A DNA stretch of 64,000 nucleotides from Brassica napus (Eukaryota > Streptophyta > Magnoliopsida > Brassicales > Brassicaceae). The notes under the pieces are model-generated. The model was not told the DNA's origin. It did no database searches and worked only from the letters and a program-made list of their open reading frames with translations. The stretch spans positions 13,452,009 to 13,516,008 of the forward strand of contig NC_063442.1 in assembly GCF_020379485.1 (NCBI RefSeq), written 5' to 3'. The translations under genes were made by a program, and so were the position numbers. The number at the start of each line of letters is the position of its first letter. Positions within the stretch are counted from its first letter, which is position 1. This document shows positions 1 to 13,728 of the stretch, one piece after another.

Positions 1-1084
<1,084 letters not shown>

Positions 1085-1249
1085 TTATTTTTATCAAAAA
1101 AAATTGTGTAATTATTTCAAAATTCAAATTCAATGGTTATGTCTACATCGAGTACGACTATTTTGTCACATGATGTGACAAAAAAAACACTAAGTTCAGT
1201 AATATCTTAACAACGTGACAACAGGCGTGACAATCAAACGACCCACTTT

Positions 1250-1384
1250 TGCATAACTTTGTTAACTCGCGTTGTAAAGTTCGAAGGGAAGTTGAAGAAA
1301 TTGGCATTATTGTGTATACAAAAGAAAATACAGACTTAAGAACAGAATACAAGAAAATGCATGGAGTGGTTCTGAAATTCCCAT
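1250..1384 (-). pseudogene. Decayed remnant of a BBE-like first exon
   Basis: On the minus strand from 1384, 25 codons beginning MGISEPLHAFSC and continuing through a hydrophobic LYFLLYT stretch closely match the signal peptide of the complete BBE-like gene (MGISKPSPAF). They end in a TAA. Just beyond, in another frame, ISSTSL resembles the TSSASL segment that follows the signal peptide in the intact gene. Similarity then fades. I read it as the 5' tip of a further tandem BBE-like copy that has been deleted or has decayed. Confidence 0.7.
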
Positions 1385-1439
1385 CCCTGCAGCCTACTAC
1401 TAGAAAAAGGCCAAAAAAACACAATTAGGCTTCAAGATG

Positions 1440-2607
1440 GAAATGAATGTCAGTTTTTTTTTGTCAATGAAAAAAATTGTTCATATTTACACTTCATTAC
1501 AAGTCCCGGCTCAAACTTTCTAATGGTCCGGTGGAAAAAAAAAATTTCCAGTAATTGTTAAAAATTTTGGGCTCTTTTTTCTGAAACTAGGGTCCCAAAA
1601 CCAACTAAATTTTTTGAAAAATTGTTGGACCTTGTGTTTTTGCTCCACCAGCACTACCCTAGAACCGGACCTAATTACAACTAAATCCATTTAGCATTGG
1701 TAATTATGTAACAATAGTTTAAATTTAACTTGTGATCAGGATAAATCTCTTTTTGAGGGTCCCTGGATAATGCTTTTTTCAGCTTTTTAGTTGAAGTTAT
1801 AATTAACATATTTACAATATTTGTATAAAGTTATTTTTAATAAATATTGTTTTGAAAATATATAAACTAAATTTAGTTAAAATACATTTATATTTAAATT
1901 TTGGTTTGTCAAAGTTAATATGATTTTATTCGTCAAAGCAAATCAATCAAACTTACACTTCTATACATATACGATCTAACGAAAACAAATCGTTTTAAGT
2001 TGTTTTTTTAACACTGGGTATTCATTAGAGTATGTAGGCAAAGAAAATTATATAAGAACATTAAATCCACAAGAAAAAAACTGATACCAGTCAAAGAGGA
2101 AGTATACTTGAGAATAAAGAAAAACAATAGGATGAGGTTTCCACAAAGAGGATTCAATTCACGGAAAAGAGATAAGGATGCCCAGAGGCTAGGCTACACT
2201 ACGTTAGGTAAGGGTGGGCAGCTGCCCACCATGGAATTTTAAAGTCAAGTGTATTTTTTGTACTGATTAAAACAATTTATACTTTCTTATAAAAATTTGA
2301 GTAAAACAATTTGGGTAAAACAATTTATATTTTTTGTACTGGTTAAAACAATTTATATTTTTTGTACTGAATTTGTGATTTGAGTAAAATTTGATTAAAA
2401 CAATTTATATTTTTTATATTAATACTAACAGCAGAGTAAAACAATTTATATTTTCTTATAAAAATTTAATTGTGAAAATATTTGATTTTAAGTAATAAAA
2501 TAAAAAGTCAAAGTAATACTCTCTCTGTTCCTGAAATTATGATTTTCTAGATTTATTTTTTGTTTCAAAATGATAGATTTTCTAAAATTTTAAGGTACTT
2601 TTAGTAG
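1440..2607. other. Intergenic, old repeat debris
   Basis: No gene seen. About 1490-1680 contains a degenerate stretch (tccggtggaaa and caccagcactaccctag) that looks like the end of an old DNA transposon. At 2213-2230 there is a perfect palindrome, GGTGGGCAGCTGCCCACC. About 2250-2460 carries several imperfect copies of a unit containing taaaacaatttatattttt. None can be assigned to a family with confidence. Confidence 0.5.
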
Positions 2608-2657
2608 TTTTTTTTTTTTTTTTTTTTTTTTGTAACACATAATTCATTAAACTTAAA

Positions 2658-5600
2658 TCAGTTAGTTGGGGCCATAAGTGTTCCCTCAACTACAATTGTT
2701 TCAGCTGCTAATAAAGCAGACTTTGCTAGCATATCAGCCTGACCATTTCTCTCCCGAGAAATCCAGACAAAGGAGACAAAATCGAAAATAGACGCAAAAG
2801 ATATAATATCAGCAAGAATTCCATAGAGCTCAGGTATGCAGCTTCCAGAGTTTAAAGCATCTATTAGTTGGGACGAGTCCGCCTCGAAACAAACCACCTT
2901 CAGCTCTTCTCTAGTTCCCGCTTTGACAGCTTCGAGCAGAGCTAAAGCTTCCGCCATTGGAGCTGAAGTCACTTGAGAGGTACTACACTTGAACGTCCTA
3001 ATACCTGAAGGGGAGTGGATAACCCAGCCTAAGCCCGCCGCTGTGCCTCGAGGGTTCCAGGCTGCATCGGATCTGATGGTCACAGCACCAGGTGGGAGGT
3101 GGGCTTCTGGCATCTTTCTTCGGGGGTGAGAAGGCTTCTGCTCCTGTCGCTGCTGTGAGTCCCATTCTTTTGCTAAAGATATTGCTGTTGATAGGGTGTC
3201 CTCTGGCGATCCCGAATGGCCTTCAAAGACAAATTTGTTGCGCGCTTTCCACAAGTGCCAGAGGATCCACAGAGCAAGTGTATCAGAGACTACCCCCGAG
3301 GGGGGGAGACAAGTTTTGGAGCAGATAGCCGCCCAATTTGCTGCCAAATCTACCATTCCGCTGCTCTCCACCTCGGCCTTGAAAGGCGCAAGACTCCACA
3401 CCTTTTGGGCATATGGACAGTGAAAAAACAGATGAATTATAGATTCGGAGCCTCCACAGCGCTTACATCGCGGGTCTAGCGGCACATGACGCTCAACTAG
3501 TCGTTCGCCCACAGGAAGAGCACCTTTTAGCAGCTTCCAAGAGAAGAGCTTAACTTTTGGAGCTACATCGAGTCTCCAGATGCTCTTATTCCAGTTGATA
3601 GAATCTTCTGCTACAAGTGCATTTCCAGCCTCAAGAATGTCTACTTCAGAGAAATAACCTGACTTGACCGAGTACTCTCCTGTCTTCGTTCCCAGCCAAA
3701 TAAGTTTATCCGGAACCCCGGTTTGACTTGTCCTTATCCTCTGTATCTTTTCCTCATACCCAGGGAGGTAGAATTGAATTTTTTGGAGGTCCCAGTCACA
3801 TGATTCAGCCTGGAACAGGTCTGAAACCTTGAGCTCCAAGAGAGATTCACATACTGGTCCCATTGGGCTTTCTTTGTGGCAGGGGTTTAGCCATGGGTCT
3901 CTCCAAACCGAGATAGACTGGCCATTGCCTACTAGCCATCCCATGTTCTTAAGCAACAGGTCCCTCCCCTTCAAAATACTTCGCCATCCATGCGACATAG
4001 CTGAGGTTTCAGAGGCGAGAAGGATGTTATTTTCAGGGCAATATTTTCCGAAGAGCACTCTACCAAGCAGGCAGTTGGGATTTTGTAACAAGCGCCAGCC
4101 TACTTTTGCTAGTAATGCAACATTATAGCTTTGAAAATCCCGGAAGCCCAAGCCTCCTGCTGCTTTCGGTTTAGCCATCGAGTCCCATGAAATCCATGCT
4201 ATCTTCCGGGTGCTTTCGTTGTTATCCCACCAGTACCTCGTCACTGCAGACTGCAGACGATTGCAGAGCGAGACTGGCAGTTCAAAGTACGACATGGAGT
4301 AGGAAGGAACCGCTGTTAGCACACTTTGGATCATGACCAATTTCCCTGTTGAAGATAAGTACTTATTGGACCAGCTGCGAGCCTTTTGCTTGACCCGATC
4401 GACGATCGAGGCAAACACATCTTTCTTTCTTCGGCCAAACTGTTCGGGTAAGCCCAAATATTTCCCGGTCCCTCCTTCCTTGGTGATTTGGAGTTCGCCT
4501 TTGATCAGGGTCTTGAGTGCCGCTGGGGTTTTCCGCGCAAAGGTAATGGCTGATTTATCCTTATTGATCGACTGCCCCGAAGCTGCTTCATATTGCTGTA
4601 AAATGCTCTTGAGAGCTGTACAGTTTCCACTACTTGCTTCTAGGAAGAACATAGTGTCGTCAGCAAAAAGAAGGTGGTTTATCCGGGGGCTAGCCCTCGC
4701 CACCTGCAATCCCTTGAGAGAGCCATCTTCTTGCGCTCTGTTACATAGTCCCGAGAGGACCTCACTACACATGATAAAGATGTAGGGAGAAAGAGGGTCT
4801 CCTTGACGGATACCTCTACTCGGTACTACCTTCCCTCTAGGCAAGCCGTTAATGAGGAAGGAGTATGTAACTGAGGAGATACACTGCATTACACAGTTAA
4901 CGAGCCTTTGGTGGAATCCCAACCGAAGCATCACGAGCGAAATAAATTCCCATTCCAACCTGTCATAGGCCTTGCTCATGTCAGTCTTGACGGCCATGGC
5001 ACATCTCTGTTCCGCTTTCGACGTCTTGAGATAGTGGAGAACCTCATGTGTAATTAAAACGTTGTCGCCAATAGCACGTCCCGGGACAAAAGCCGACTGA
5101 TTCTCCGAGATGAGTGAGTCCATCAATGGCTGAAGTCTCCGGGTAAGAATCTTGGAATAGATCTTGTAGTACACATTGCACAATGCAATAGGCCGGTAAT
5201 CTGAGACTTTTTGCGGGTTTGTGATCTTTGGAATGAGACGGATGTGAGTGTCGTTGATGCTCTCGGGGAGTTCTCCCCCGGCGAAAAAGCCTTGCACTTC
5301 TCTAACAATGTCCGGTCCAACATCATCCCAATGAGTGTGGAAAAATCCAGCTGAGAAACCATCCGGGCCCGGGGCTTTTTCGGCATTGATTGAAAATGCT
5401 GCCTCACGAATCTCCTCAGCAGCTGGAATGGCAATGAGCCTGGAATTTGCATCGTCTGTGACTATCCTCTGCAGTGCCCGGCTTACTGTGTCTGTCCTCT
5501 CACCCGGAGAAGAGGCAAATAGACTCTCGAAGTAAGACCCTATCGTCTCTACAATTTCTTCCTCAGTGTGAACCATTTGTCCATCTTCCTTTTCTAGTAC

Positions 5601-6714
5601 CGAGAATGAGTTTGCTCTTTTCCGGTTCTTTGTAGTGGCATGAAAGAAACCCGTATTGCGATCTCCGAGCTTGAGCCACAGCAGTCTACTGCGTTGCTTC
5701 CAAAAAGCTTCTTCCGCTAGGTAGGCCGCATTTAGCTTAGACGAAATATCCTGGATCAAGACAGTGTCGTTGACCGGACTAGCCAGTGCTGCATTCAGTT
5801 CCCGTTTCTTTTGTTCAATCACCTCTTGGCTGTTCCTCTGCTGAGCCCGGCTCCAAGCAGATATAGCACTCCGTGCTGACGATAGCTTTTCAAAGACAGA
5901 AAGGTTTCCGGAATCCTGCCAAGCCTCAGATATGACTTTCTTGGCTGCCTCATCTTTGCATAGCCGGCGATCATATCTAAACAGTCCCCTCCGTCTTCTT
6001 GCTCCATTGTCAAAGAAGGTTATTAGCGGTTTATGATCTGAAGTCAAATCCGCCTCTAGATATTGACATCTGGCCTTGGAGAATCGTTCGGCCCAAAGAG
6101 AATTAGCGATAGTTCTGTCCAATCTGCATCTGACCAGGTGATCTCCTCTCTTTCCTCGCCAAGATAGTGGATCGCCCGAGTGCTGCAGATCGAACAGGTC
6201 TCCCTCCGAAAAGAAAGTACGGAGATCAGTAAAGGACCCTTCTGGTCGCTCCGTCCCTCCTTCCTTTTCGTCGTTACTCAATATGTCGTTGAGATCACCT
6301 GTAACCAGCCAAGCCTCTTCTCGGATAAGCGACTTTGTTACAAGTTGATCCCACAGCAAATTCCTCTGGCTTCTATCCGTGCTAGCATGTACAAATGAAG
6401 CATAAAATTTCTTTCCTTCAAACTCGACATGTGTGTCAATTACATTTGCACTGGATTCTAAAATTTGAATGTTTATTCCCTGTTTCCAGAGCAGAACGAG
6501 CCCCCCAGCACCGTGCCCGGTTGGTGCAACGAGGTGGTAATTGTCATATCTCAAGTGCTCCAGCTTTTTGAGCACCACGCTGTCGGGATTTTTTGATTCC
6601 ATTAGGAAGATGATATCCGGATTAAACTTTTTTGATACCTCTCCCAATCTACGAACTGTCCGGGGATTCCCCAACCCCTGACAGTTCCAGCTCGTTATTG
6701 TTAAGGAGCGAGGT
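2658..6714 (-). CDS. LINE ORF2: endonuclease, reverse transcriptase, RNase H
   Basis: Polyprotein for target-primed reverse transcription. An N-terminal apurinic-type endonuclease is recognisable from SWNCQGLGNP, FLMESK, the catalytic GDLND and the terminal SDHKP. The reverse transcriptase follows, with DMSKAYDRLEW, RGIRQGDPLSPYIF and the catalytic FADD. Then come a zf-RVT zinc motif (CKRCGGSESIIHLFFHC) and a C-terminal RNase H with IRSDAAWNPRG and a late Asp in RNGQADMLAKSA. The conserved endonuclease start (SWNCQG) lies upstream of any ATG in this frame. The reading frame can be followed back to about 6714, overlapping the last codons of ORF1 by about 14 nt. The frame has no internal stops through about 1,340 residues. 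The overlap suggests coupled or reinitiating translation after ORF1. Confidence 0.9.
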
Positions 6715-8617
6715 GGGATGGAGCCCGAAAATCCATCCTACGTCTGGCCGACGGTGGTATCAAGTTAACTATCGGAATGTTGTCAGTAGACGAAGGAGTG
6801 TCCTGCTGTGAGGCTCTAGTGTGGCTTGCTCGAGCCGCTTTCCTTGGTCTCTCTGATTCTCCAGTAACTCTCCTCCGGGAGGTGGTGGGCTTAGGAGTGA
6901 CCTTCCTTTTGCGCAAACCCGATCCCGGTGCCAGAGCAGGGCTAGCAATCTTTTTGCCGCCTGGTGGCCTACCAGGTTTCCTTTTTTGCTTCCGAGGTTC
7001 CTCCCGCGTCGGAGGGAGATCAATGTTGCTTGTTCCCTCGAGAGTTGGTCCAAGCCTAGCTGCCATTGGCAGCCTCTCAGTGTGACCTCCTTCAGATTGG
7101 ATATTTGTAACTACTTGTTCCTCCTGAGCTTGACCTATTGGACCTAGCCGTGCTGTTGCAGGTAAGCGTTCATTGGAACTTGGTTCCTGAGAAGTTCTAG
7201 CTGTAGTTCCTTCATTCTCCCGAGCCATAGAGGCTTTAACCATCTGCATCGCAGATTCTTCAACTTGGCCTCGCTCCTCTGCTTGCCTTAATCTTTCCTT
7301 ACGAGCTGCACTCTCCATCGGGTCTGCACAACTTGCATATTGTGTCATATAATTCCTTATTTCTCCCATTGCAGCATCCACTGCTTCTTTGGGTAGGTTT
7401 TCATTTTCCTTTCGGAGGGGAATCCCCCTATCTAACTGATGAGACCCGTTTCTTGGTGAAGCTGGCGTAGATTGTCTTGGGGTTATGTAAGTAGCTGGAG
7501 AGAGTCGCTCCTCATCTCTAGCCCGGTGCTCTTCATTATATCTAGACTTGTGGGAGTGGTCTGATTGGGAATCCCCAATAACTGTATCTAACTGTTTACG
7601 AGACTCTGTTTTGTTGAGGAGACTTCGCAGGTCTTCCTTCCGAGCTGTGGAATCCCTTACAAAGCTATCTTTTGGTCTCCAGGATCTTTTCTGATACTCA
7701 CCTCCCTCACGGGGAGGGTCACGGGATCTGTATCTGGTAGACATGGCTCCATGTGTTGGGTTGTGAGAGGAGTATCGGGTTGAGCTTCTACTCTGAAGGG
7801 ACCGACTATAGTCCAGTCTACGAGGGGCATGTTCCCACCTTTTATCAGTGGAGGGATTGGGCTCACGAATTCCACTCCTAGGCACCAAGTGTTGAGCTTC
7901 CTTGTTCTTTGGCTCATCGGTTTGATTCGCAAGTAGAGCTCTCTTTAGTGCCTTAGCTTCCAGACAATCACGGAGCTCATGGTCCAATCTTCCACATTGC
8001 GAGCAGTGTCTCTCCAGTCTCTCATAGACTAGGACTGCAGCAACTTCATCACCATTCGGATACTCTAGGATGGATTTTTTGATGAGGGGAAGTCTCCCAT
8101 TGACATGGACTCGCATGCGGATGGAGGTAGAAGTGATCTCTGCAATTTCGAACGTTCCAATGTCTTTTCCAATGCTGCGGATGGTTTCTTCTGTCCATAG
8201 GTGGATCGGAACTCCGTGGATTTTGATCCAGAACGGAATCATTGATGGAAACTCCGGTGAGCAGGTTGGTTCCCACCTTTGTAGGATAATCATCCACCTA
8301 GCAAAGTGGTATGGTTGCTTTTCCAGGACCGTAAGAAGATCCGACTCGAGTTCAAATTGGAATTGGAACATTCCCAAGCCAAGGTCAGAACCCGTCGGGG
8401 GAATATCCGCTTTCCAGTGCTCTGTAAAAAACGGGAGAAGCGACCACACCTTCTGGACAGATGGGTTTGTGACTCTACCAATAATGGTTAGAGAATGCTT
8501 CTGCTTCAACGCAGTGATGTCAGGTTCCATAACCCTGACTCTAGCTTTTCGAGGGGCAGGGAGGTGCTCTAGCGCAACGGCTTTCCCCTTTTCAGAGGAT
8601 GAGAGGCGTCTCTGCAT
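6701..8617 (-). CDS. LINE ORF1: nucleic-acid-binding protein
   Basis: 638-residue ORF1 product, which packages LINE RNA. The N-terminal third looks like a DUF4283-type domain (SLTIIGRVTNPS, WSLLPFFTEHWK, then ILQRWEP), followed at about residue 210 by one CCHC zinc knuckle (CSQCGRLDHELRDC). The remainder is a low-complexity basic and polar tail rich in Arg, Ser and Pro, with an AT-hook-like GRPPGGKK near residue 560. The start at 8617 is the first ATG after a leader without other long frames. Its stop overlaps the beginning of ORF2. It is intact, with no stops or frameshifts. Confidence 0.85.
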   Translation of the reverse strand: MQRRLSSSEKGKAVALEHLPAPRKARVRVMEPDITALKQKHSLTIIGRVTNPSVQKVWSLLPFFTEHWKADIPPTGSDLGLGMFQFQFELESDLLTVLEKQPYHFARWMIILQRWEPTCSPEFPSMIPFWIKIHGVPIHLWTEETIRSIGKDIGTFEIAEITSTSIRMRVHVNGRLPLIKKSILEYPNGDEVAAVLVYERLERHCSQCGRLDHELRDCLEAKALKRALLANQTDEPKNKEAQHLVPRSGIREPNPSTDKRWEHAPRRLDYSRSLQSRSSTRYSSHNPTHGAMSTRYRSRDPPREGGEYQKRSWRPKDSFVRDSTARKEDLRSLLNKTESRKQLDTVIGDSQSDHSHKSRYNEEHRARDEERLSPATYITPRQSTPASPRNGSHQLDRGIPLRKENENLPKEAVDAAMGEIRNYMTQYASCADPMESAARKERLRQAEERGQVEESAMQMVKASMARENEGTTARTSQEPSSNERLPATARLGPIGQAQEEQVVTNIQSEGGHTERLPMAARLGPTLEGTSNIDLPPTREEPRKQKRKPGRPPGGKKIASPALAPGSGLRKRKVTPKPTTSRRRVTGESERPRKAARASHTRASQQDTPSSTDNIPIVNLIPPSARRRMDFRAPSHLAP

Positions 8618-8630
8618 CAGGAAGCTTTAG

Positions 8631-8852
8631 GTACAACTCCGATGTTGTGAGGTTGTCAGCGAGTATCTCAAAGGAAGAAGAGGTAACCGTCACGAAGTTG
8701 GATTGTAGCAAGAGGTGAAGTGAAGGAGCGGTATTTAATGCTGAAAAATTAATTATTTTTTTAGGATGCGTGAATACTATAGAAAATCATTTTTTTCAGG
8801 AAGAGAAAGAGTAGTAAACAGTGAAAATAAATGCTGAATTAGGTGAGCAAAA
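8631..8852. other. LINE leader and spacer between the two LINEs
   Basis: Non-coding. The part next to ORF1 is probably the 5' untranslated leader of the first LINE. Two similar short segments containing aatgctgaa occur about 90 bp apart (about 8737 and 8829). The stretch runs into the poly(A) of the second LINE. Confidence 0.5.
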
Positions 8853-11520
8853 TCTATTTTTTTTTGAACGACTACTTCATTAAAAAGAAAGGAGATTACA
8901 CATAGATTGTTTCAACTAATACTCTCTTAGCAAGAGCATCAGCGGCCATATTGTCTTTGCGAGAAATAAAAATGAAGGAGGAAACAGAGAGGTAACAAGA
9001 CAAATTTAGGATATCCTGTAGGATTCCGCAAAGTTCCTTGATTGGGTCTCTCCTATTGATAGCTCTGATGATGATCTGAGCGTCTGATTTGATGCATAGT
9101 TTGTTGAAGCCAAGAGCTTGCGCATGGAGTAAGGCTTCTCTTAACGCCATGCCCTCTGCCACTAAGGGGGAGGGGACGTAGAGTTCGAGCGAGGTTCCCC
9201 GTGCCAGTATCCTGCCTGTGTTATCCGAGAACAGCCAAGCCAACCCCGCTTTCTGTTCTGATTCCTTCCAAGCTGCATCTGTGTTCACCGTGATGATATC
9301 TGGGTTCATTTGGGGAGGAGGCCTTTGGACAATTGTGTTCTGCTCAGTGGCCAGACCAGTGATAGACTGTTCCTGAGCTGTTTGCCATTCCAGTGCGTCC
9401 GCAATCGCTTTCGAGAGGACCTCCTTCGCCTCAAAACACCTGTTCTGAAATATCTTATGGTTTCTAGCAATCCATAGGTTCCAGCATATCCATGGAAAGA
9501 GAGACCCCATTCTCATTCCTATGGGAGGAAGGTTTCGGGCCTTCTTTGAGTCTTTGAGGGCTCTTTGGAAATCTGCAGAATCAATTATGTTCATCACATT
9601 ATGGATCGGGGTTTGGTTCCAAATCTGTCTCGCAAAAGGACATGTGAAGAACAGATGGTTCGCCGTCTCTCGATCTCCACAATGAGTGCAAGCGAGGCAC
9701 GTTGCTGGGATACCTCTTGAAGCTAGCGTATCTCCCAACGGTAGCGCACGCTGTACTATCTTCCATAGGAAAACTTTTATCTTGGGTGGGATGGGGAGCA
9801 ACCAAATGTCTGCCATCCAGTCACATATCATCGGTTGAGGGGGTGGACTCTGTTCGGGCTGTAACTGCTTCAGGGCTGTATGATAACCTGTCTTTGTAGA
9901 GTATTCACCACTTTTAGTCGCTAACCAGCAATGCTTATCTTGGCCTCCTGTTCTACTTGGTTTAAGGAGAAGGATTTTATGAGCTTCATGGGGAAGCAGC
10001 AAATCCACTTTATCTCGGTCCCAAGCTCCTGTTGGTTGAGTTAACAAGTGTGAAACTGTTAGGTCCTTTGAAGAGAGGTTCGGCGGGCCAATCGGTCTAG
10101 TTGGTACATCCAGTGAAATCCACGGTTCTTCCCAAATCTTTGTACTCTCTCCATTTCCTATGGTTTTACCCATGTTCTGCAGTAAGAGATCTCTTCCGCA
10201 TAGGATGCTTCTCCATCCATGTGAACATGAGCTTGAAGCTGGTACAGCCAGGAACGAGGAAGTGGTACAATATTTTCCTGTCATCACTTTGGCAAGTAGA
10301 CAGTCTGGATTGATTAAAATCCGCCACCCCTGCTTAGCTAGTAGGGCATCATTGAAAGCCTCAACGTCTCTCACTCCTAACCCTCCTTCCGATTTTGGTT
10401 TTGCAACTCGCGACCAAGCGATCCAGCACATCTTCCGCGTCTCCGGGTTATCATCCCACCAGTATCTCGTGAAGGCTGATTGTATCCTATTGGTGAGACC
10501 TTTCGGCAGTTTAAAAGCCATCATAGAGAAAGAGGGAATTGGTAGCAGGACTGACTGCAACATGGTCAGTTTTCCTCCGGCCGAGAGCTTACGAGTACTC
10601 CAGCTTGCCGCTTTTTGTCGTATACGATCCACAATCGAGGTGAAAAGATCTCTCTTCCTCCTCCCAAAGTGCTCTGGCAAGCCTAGATACTTTCCTACCC
10701 CCCCCTTCCTTAGCAATACCCAGGCATTCTTTAACCCTTTCTCTCACTTCAGCTGGCGCCTTTTTGGAGAAAGTGATCGCAGATTTCTCTGTGTTGATCA
10801 TTTGACCAGATGCAGCTTCATATTTCTTCAGGACTTCCTTTAGTGCATTGACACTACTGATGGTCGTTTTGGCAAAGAACATCGTGTCATCAGCGAATAA
10901 TAAGTGATTTATTCTTGGACTAGCTCTTGCGACCCGAACCCCTGCCAGTGAACCTCTTCGCTGCGCCTCCATGCATAAACCCGATAAAACCTCGCTACAA
11001 AGTATGAAGATGTAAGGGGACAGCGGGTCTCCCTGCCGGATGCCTCGAGTTGGGTATATCATTCCTTGGACCTCGCCGTTGAATAAGACAGAGTATGTCA
11101 CTGTCGTGATGCAACTCATAATCCAACCGCAGAAAACCTCATGGAATCCAAATCTCCGGAGCACCGCCTCAATAAATTTCCACTCTAGCCTATCATAAGC
11201 CTTGCTCATGTCTGTTTTCACAGCCATAGAGCAATGTTTTGTAGCTCCCGATCTCTTGAGAAAATGAAGAGTTTCGTGTGTTATCATTTTGTTGTCTGTA
11301 ATCACTCTGTTTGGCACAAAAGCAGATTGATTTTCGGAGATGATGGAGTCCAGTACCGGTTGCAGCCTTCTCGTGATGATTTTCGAAATAATCTTGTAAT
11401 AGACGTTAGTCAAAGCTATCGGTCTATAATCTGCCACTGTCTTTGGTGCTGTGATCTTTGGTATTAGGCGCAGGTGAGTATGGTTGATGTTCTGTGGGAG
11501 AGTTCCATGTCTGAACTCTA
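8853..11520 (-). mobile_element. 5'-truncated second L1-type LINE
   Basis: A second LINE copy, same orientation as the first. A short T run at about 8853-8862 marks its poly(A) end. Coding similarity runs from RNase H (left) back into the reverse transcriptase and stops abruptly near 11510-11520, just before the RT segment INHTHLRLIPK. The endonuclease and ORF1 are missing, the usual result of incomplete reverse transcription. Its protein differs at many positions from the first LINE, so it belongs to a different subfamily and is not a duplicate. Confidence 0.85.
8896..11510 (-). pseudogene. LINE ORF2 remnant (RT, zinc, RNase H) with frameshift
   Basis: The frame 11510-10690 carries the RT core: DYRPIALTNVYYK, DMSKAYDRLEW, GIRQGDPLSPYIF and catalytic FADD. 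The frame 10716-8896 carries the RT thumb (KYLGLPEHFGRRKRD), a zf-RVT motif (CTHCGDRETANHLFFTC) and an RNase H domain (VNTDAAWKES, ending ADALAKRVL). The two frames join at a run of eight G (C on the plus strand, about 10699-10706), where one extra base shifts the frame. With the missing 5' half, this copy cannot be autonomous. Confidence 0.85.
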
Positions 11521-11922
11521 TATAATGTATTTTTTTTGTTTATTTGCGGGCGGGTTTACTCTAGTAGTTTTATATAGAAGAGTGAATTGGTTCAAAATAC
11601 ATTAAAAAATATCTTATGTTTACACATATGTGGTGGCATAAAACATAAACACTAACCACGTGTGTTACACAAGACGACTGGTAAATAGTCCACTCGAACC
11701 AAACTTTAACAAATTGAGAACGAGAACAAGCTTTCGATTACGATTCTAGTGTAGTAAAGTTGATCAAGGAACTGGGAATTAATTAAAAACAACTTGTCTG
11801 ACTCATAAGAAGCAACGCTTCAAATTTTAGGTAAAACAAAGTGCTACATGCTTGCCTTAACTTTATTAGAAGAAACATTATCTGATTTCTTCTAGTTTAT
11901 TCTAATTTGATATTCTTGAGCT
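11521..11922. other. Spacer downstream of BBE-like gene
   Basis: No gene seen. It contains the 3' flank of the BBE-like gene and, near 11559-11575, ttactctagtagtttta. This resembles the sequence immediately left of the first LINE (about 2594-2610, tacttttagtagtttt), a possible old target duplication. Confidence 0.5.

Positions 11923-13728
<1,806 letters not shown>

Larger units (their letters stand above)
2608..8700 (-). mobile_element. Nearly intact L1-type LINE retrotransposon
   Basis: A non-LTR retrotransposon on the minus strand. It has a 5' leader (right), ORF1, ORF2 and a terminal poly(A), seen as the long T run at about 2608-2632. Both ORFs are open over their full length, which suggests recent activity. 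The 3' end is defined by the poly(A). The 5' end is uncertain: the leader upstream of ORF1 reaches at least about 8700. The second LINE begins at about 8853, either immediately beyond this element or inside its leader. No clear target-site duplication was found. Confidence 0.85.

Noticed and set aside
1158..1424. Minus-strand ORF of 88 residues as a gene
   Set aside because: It is the wrong frame over a decayed BBE-like first exon; the MGIS frame is the meaningful one.
4333..4785. Plus-strand ORF of 150 residues
   Set aside because: It is a shadow of the LINE reverse transcriptase on the opposite strand.
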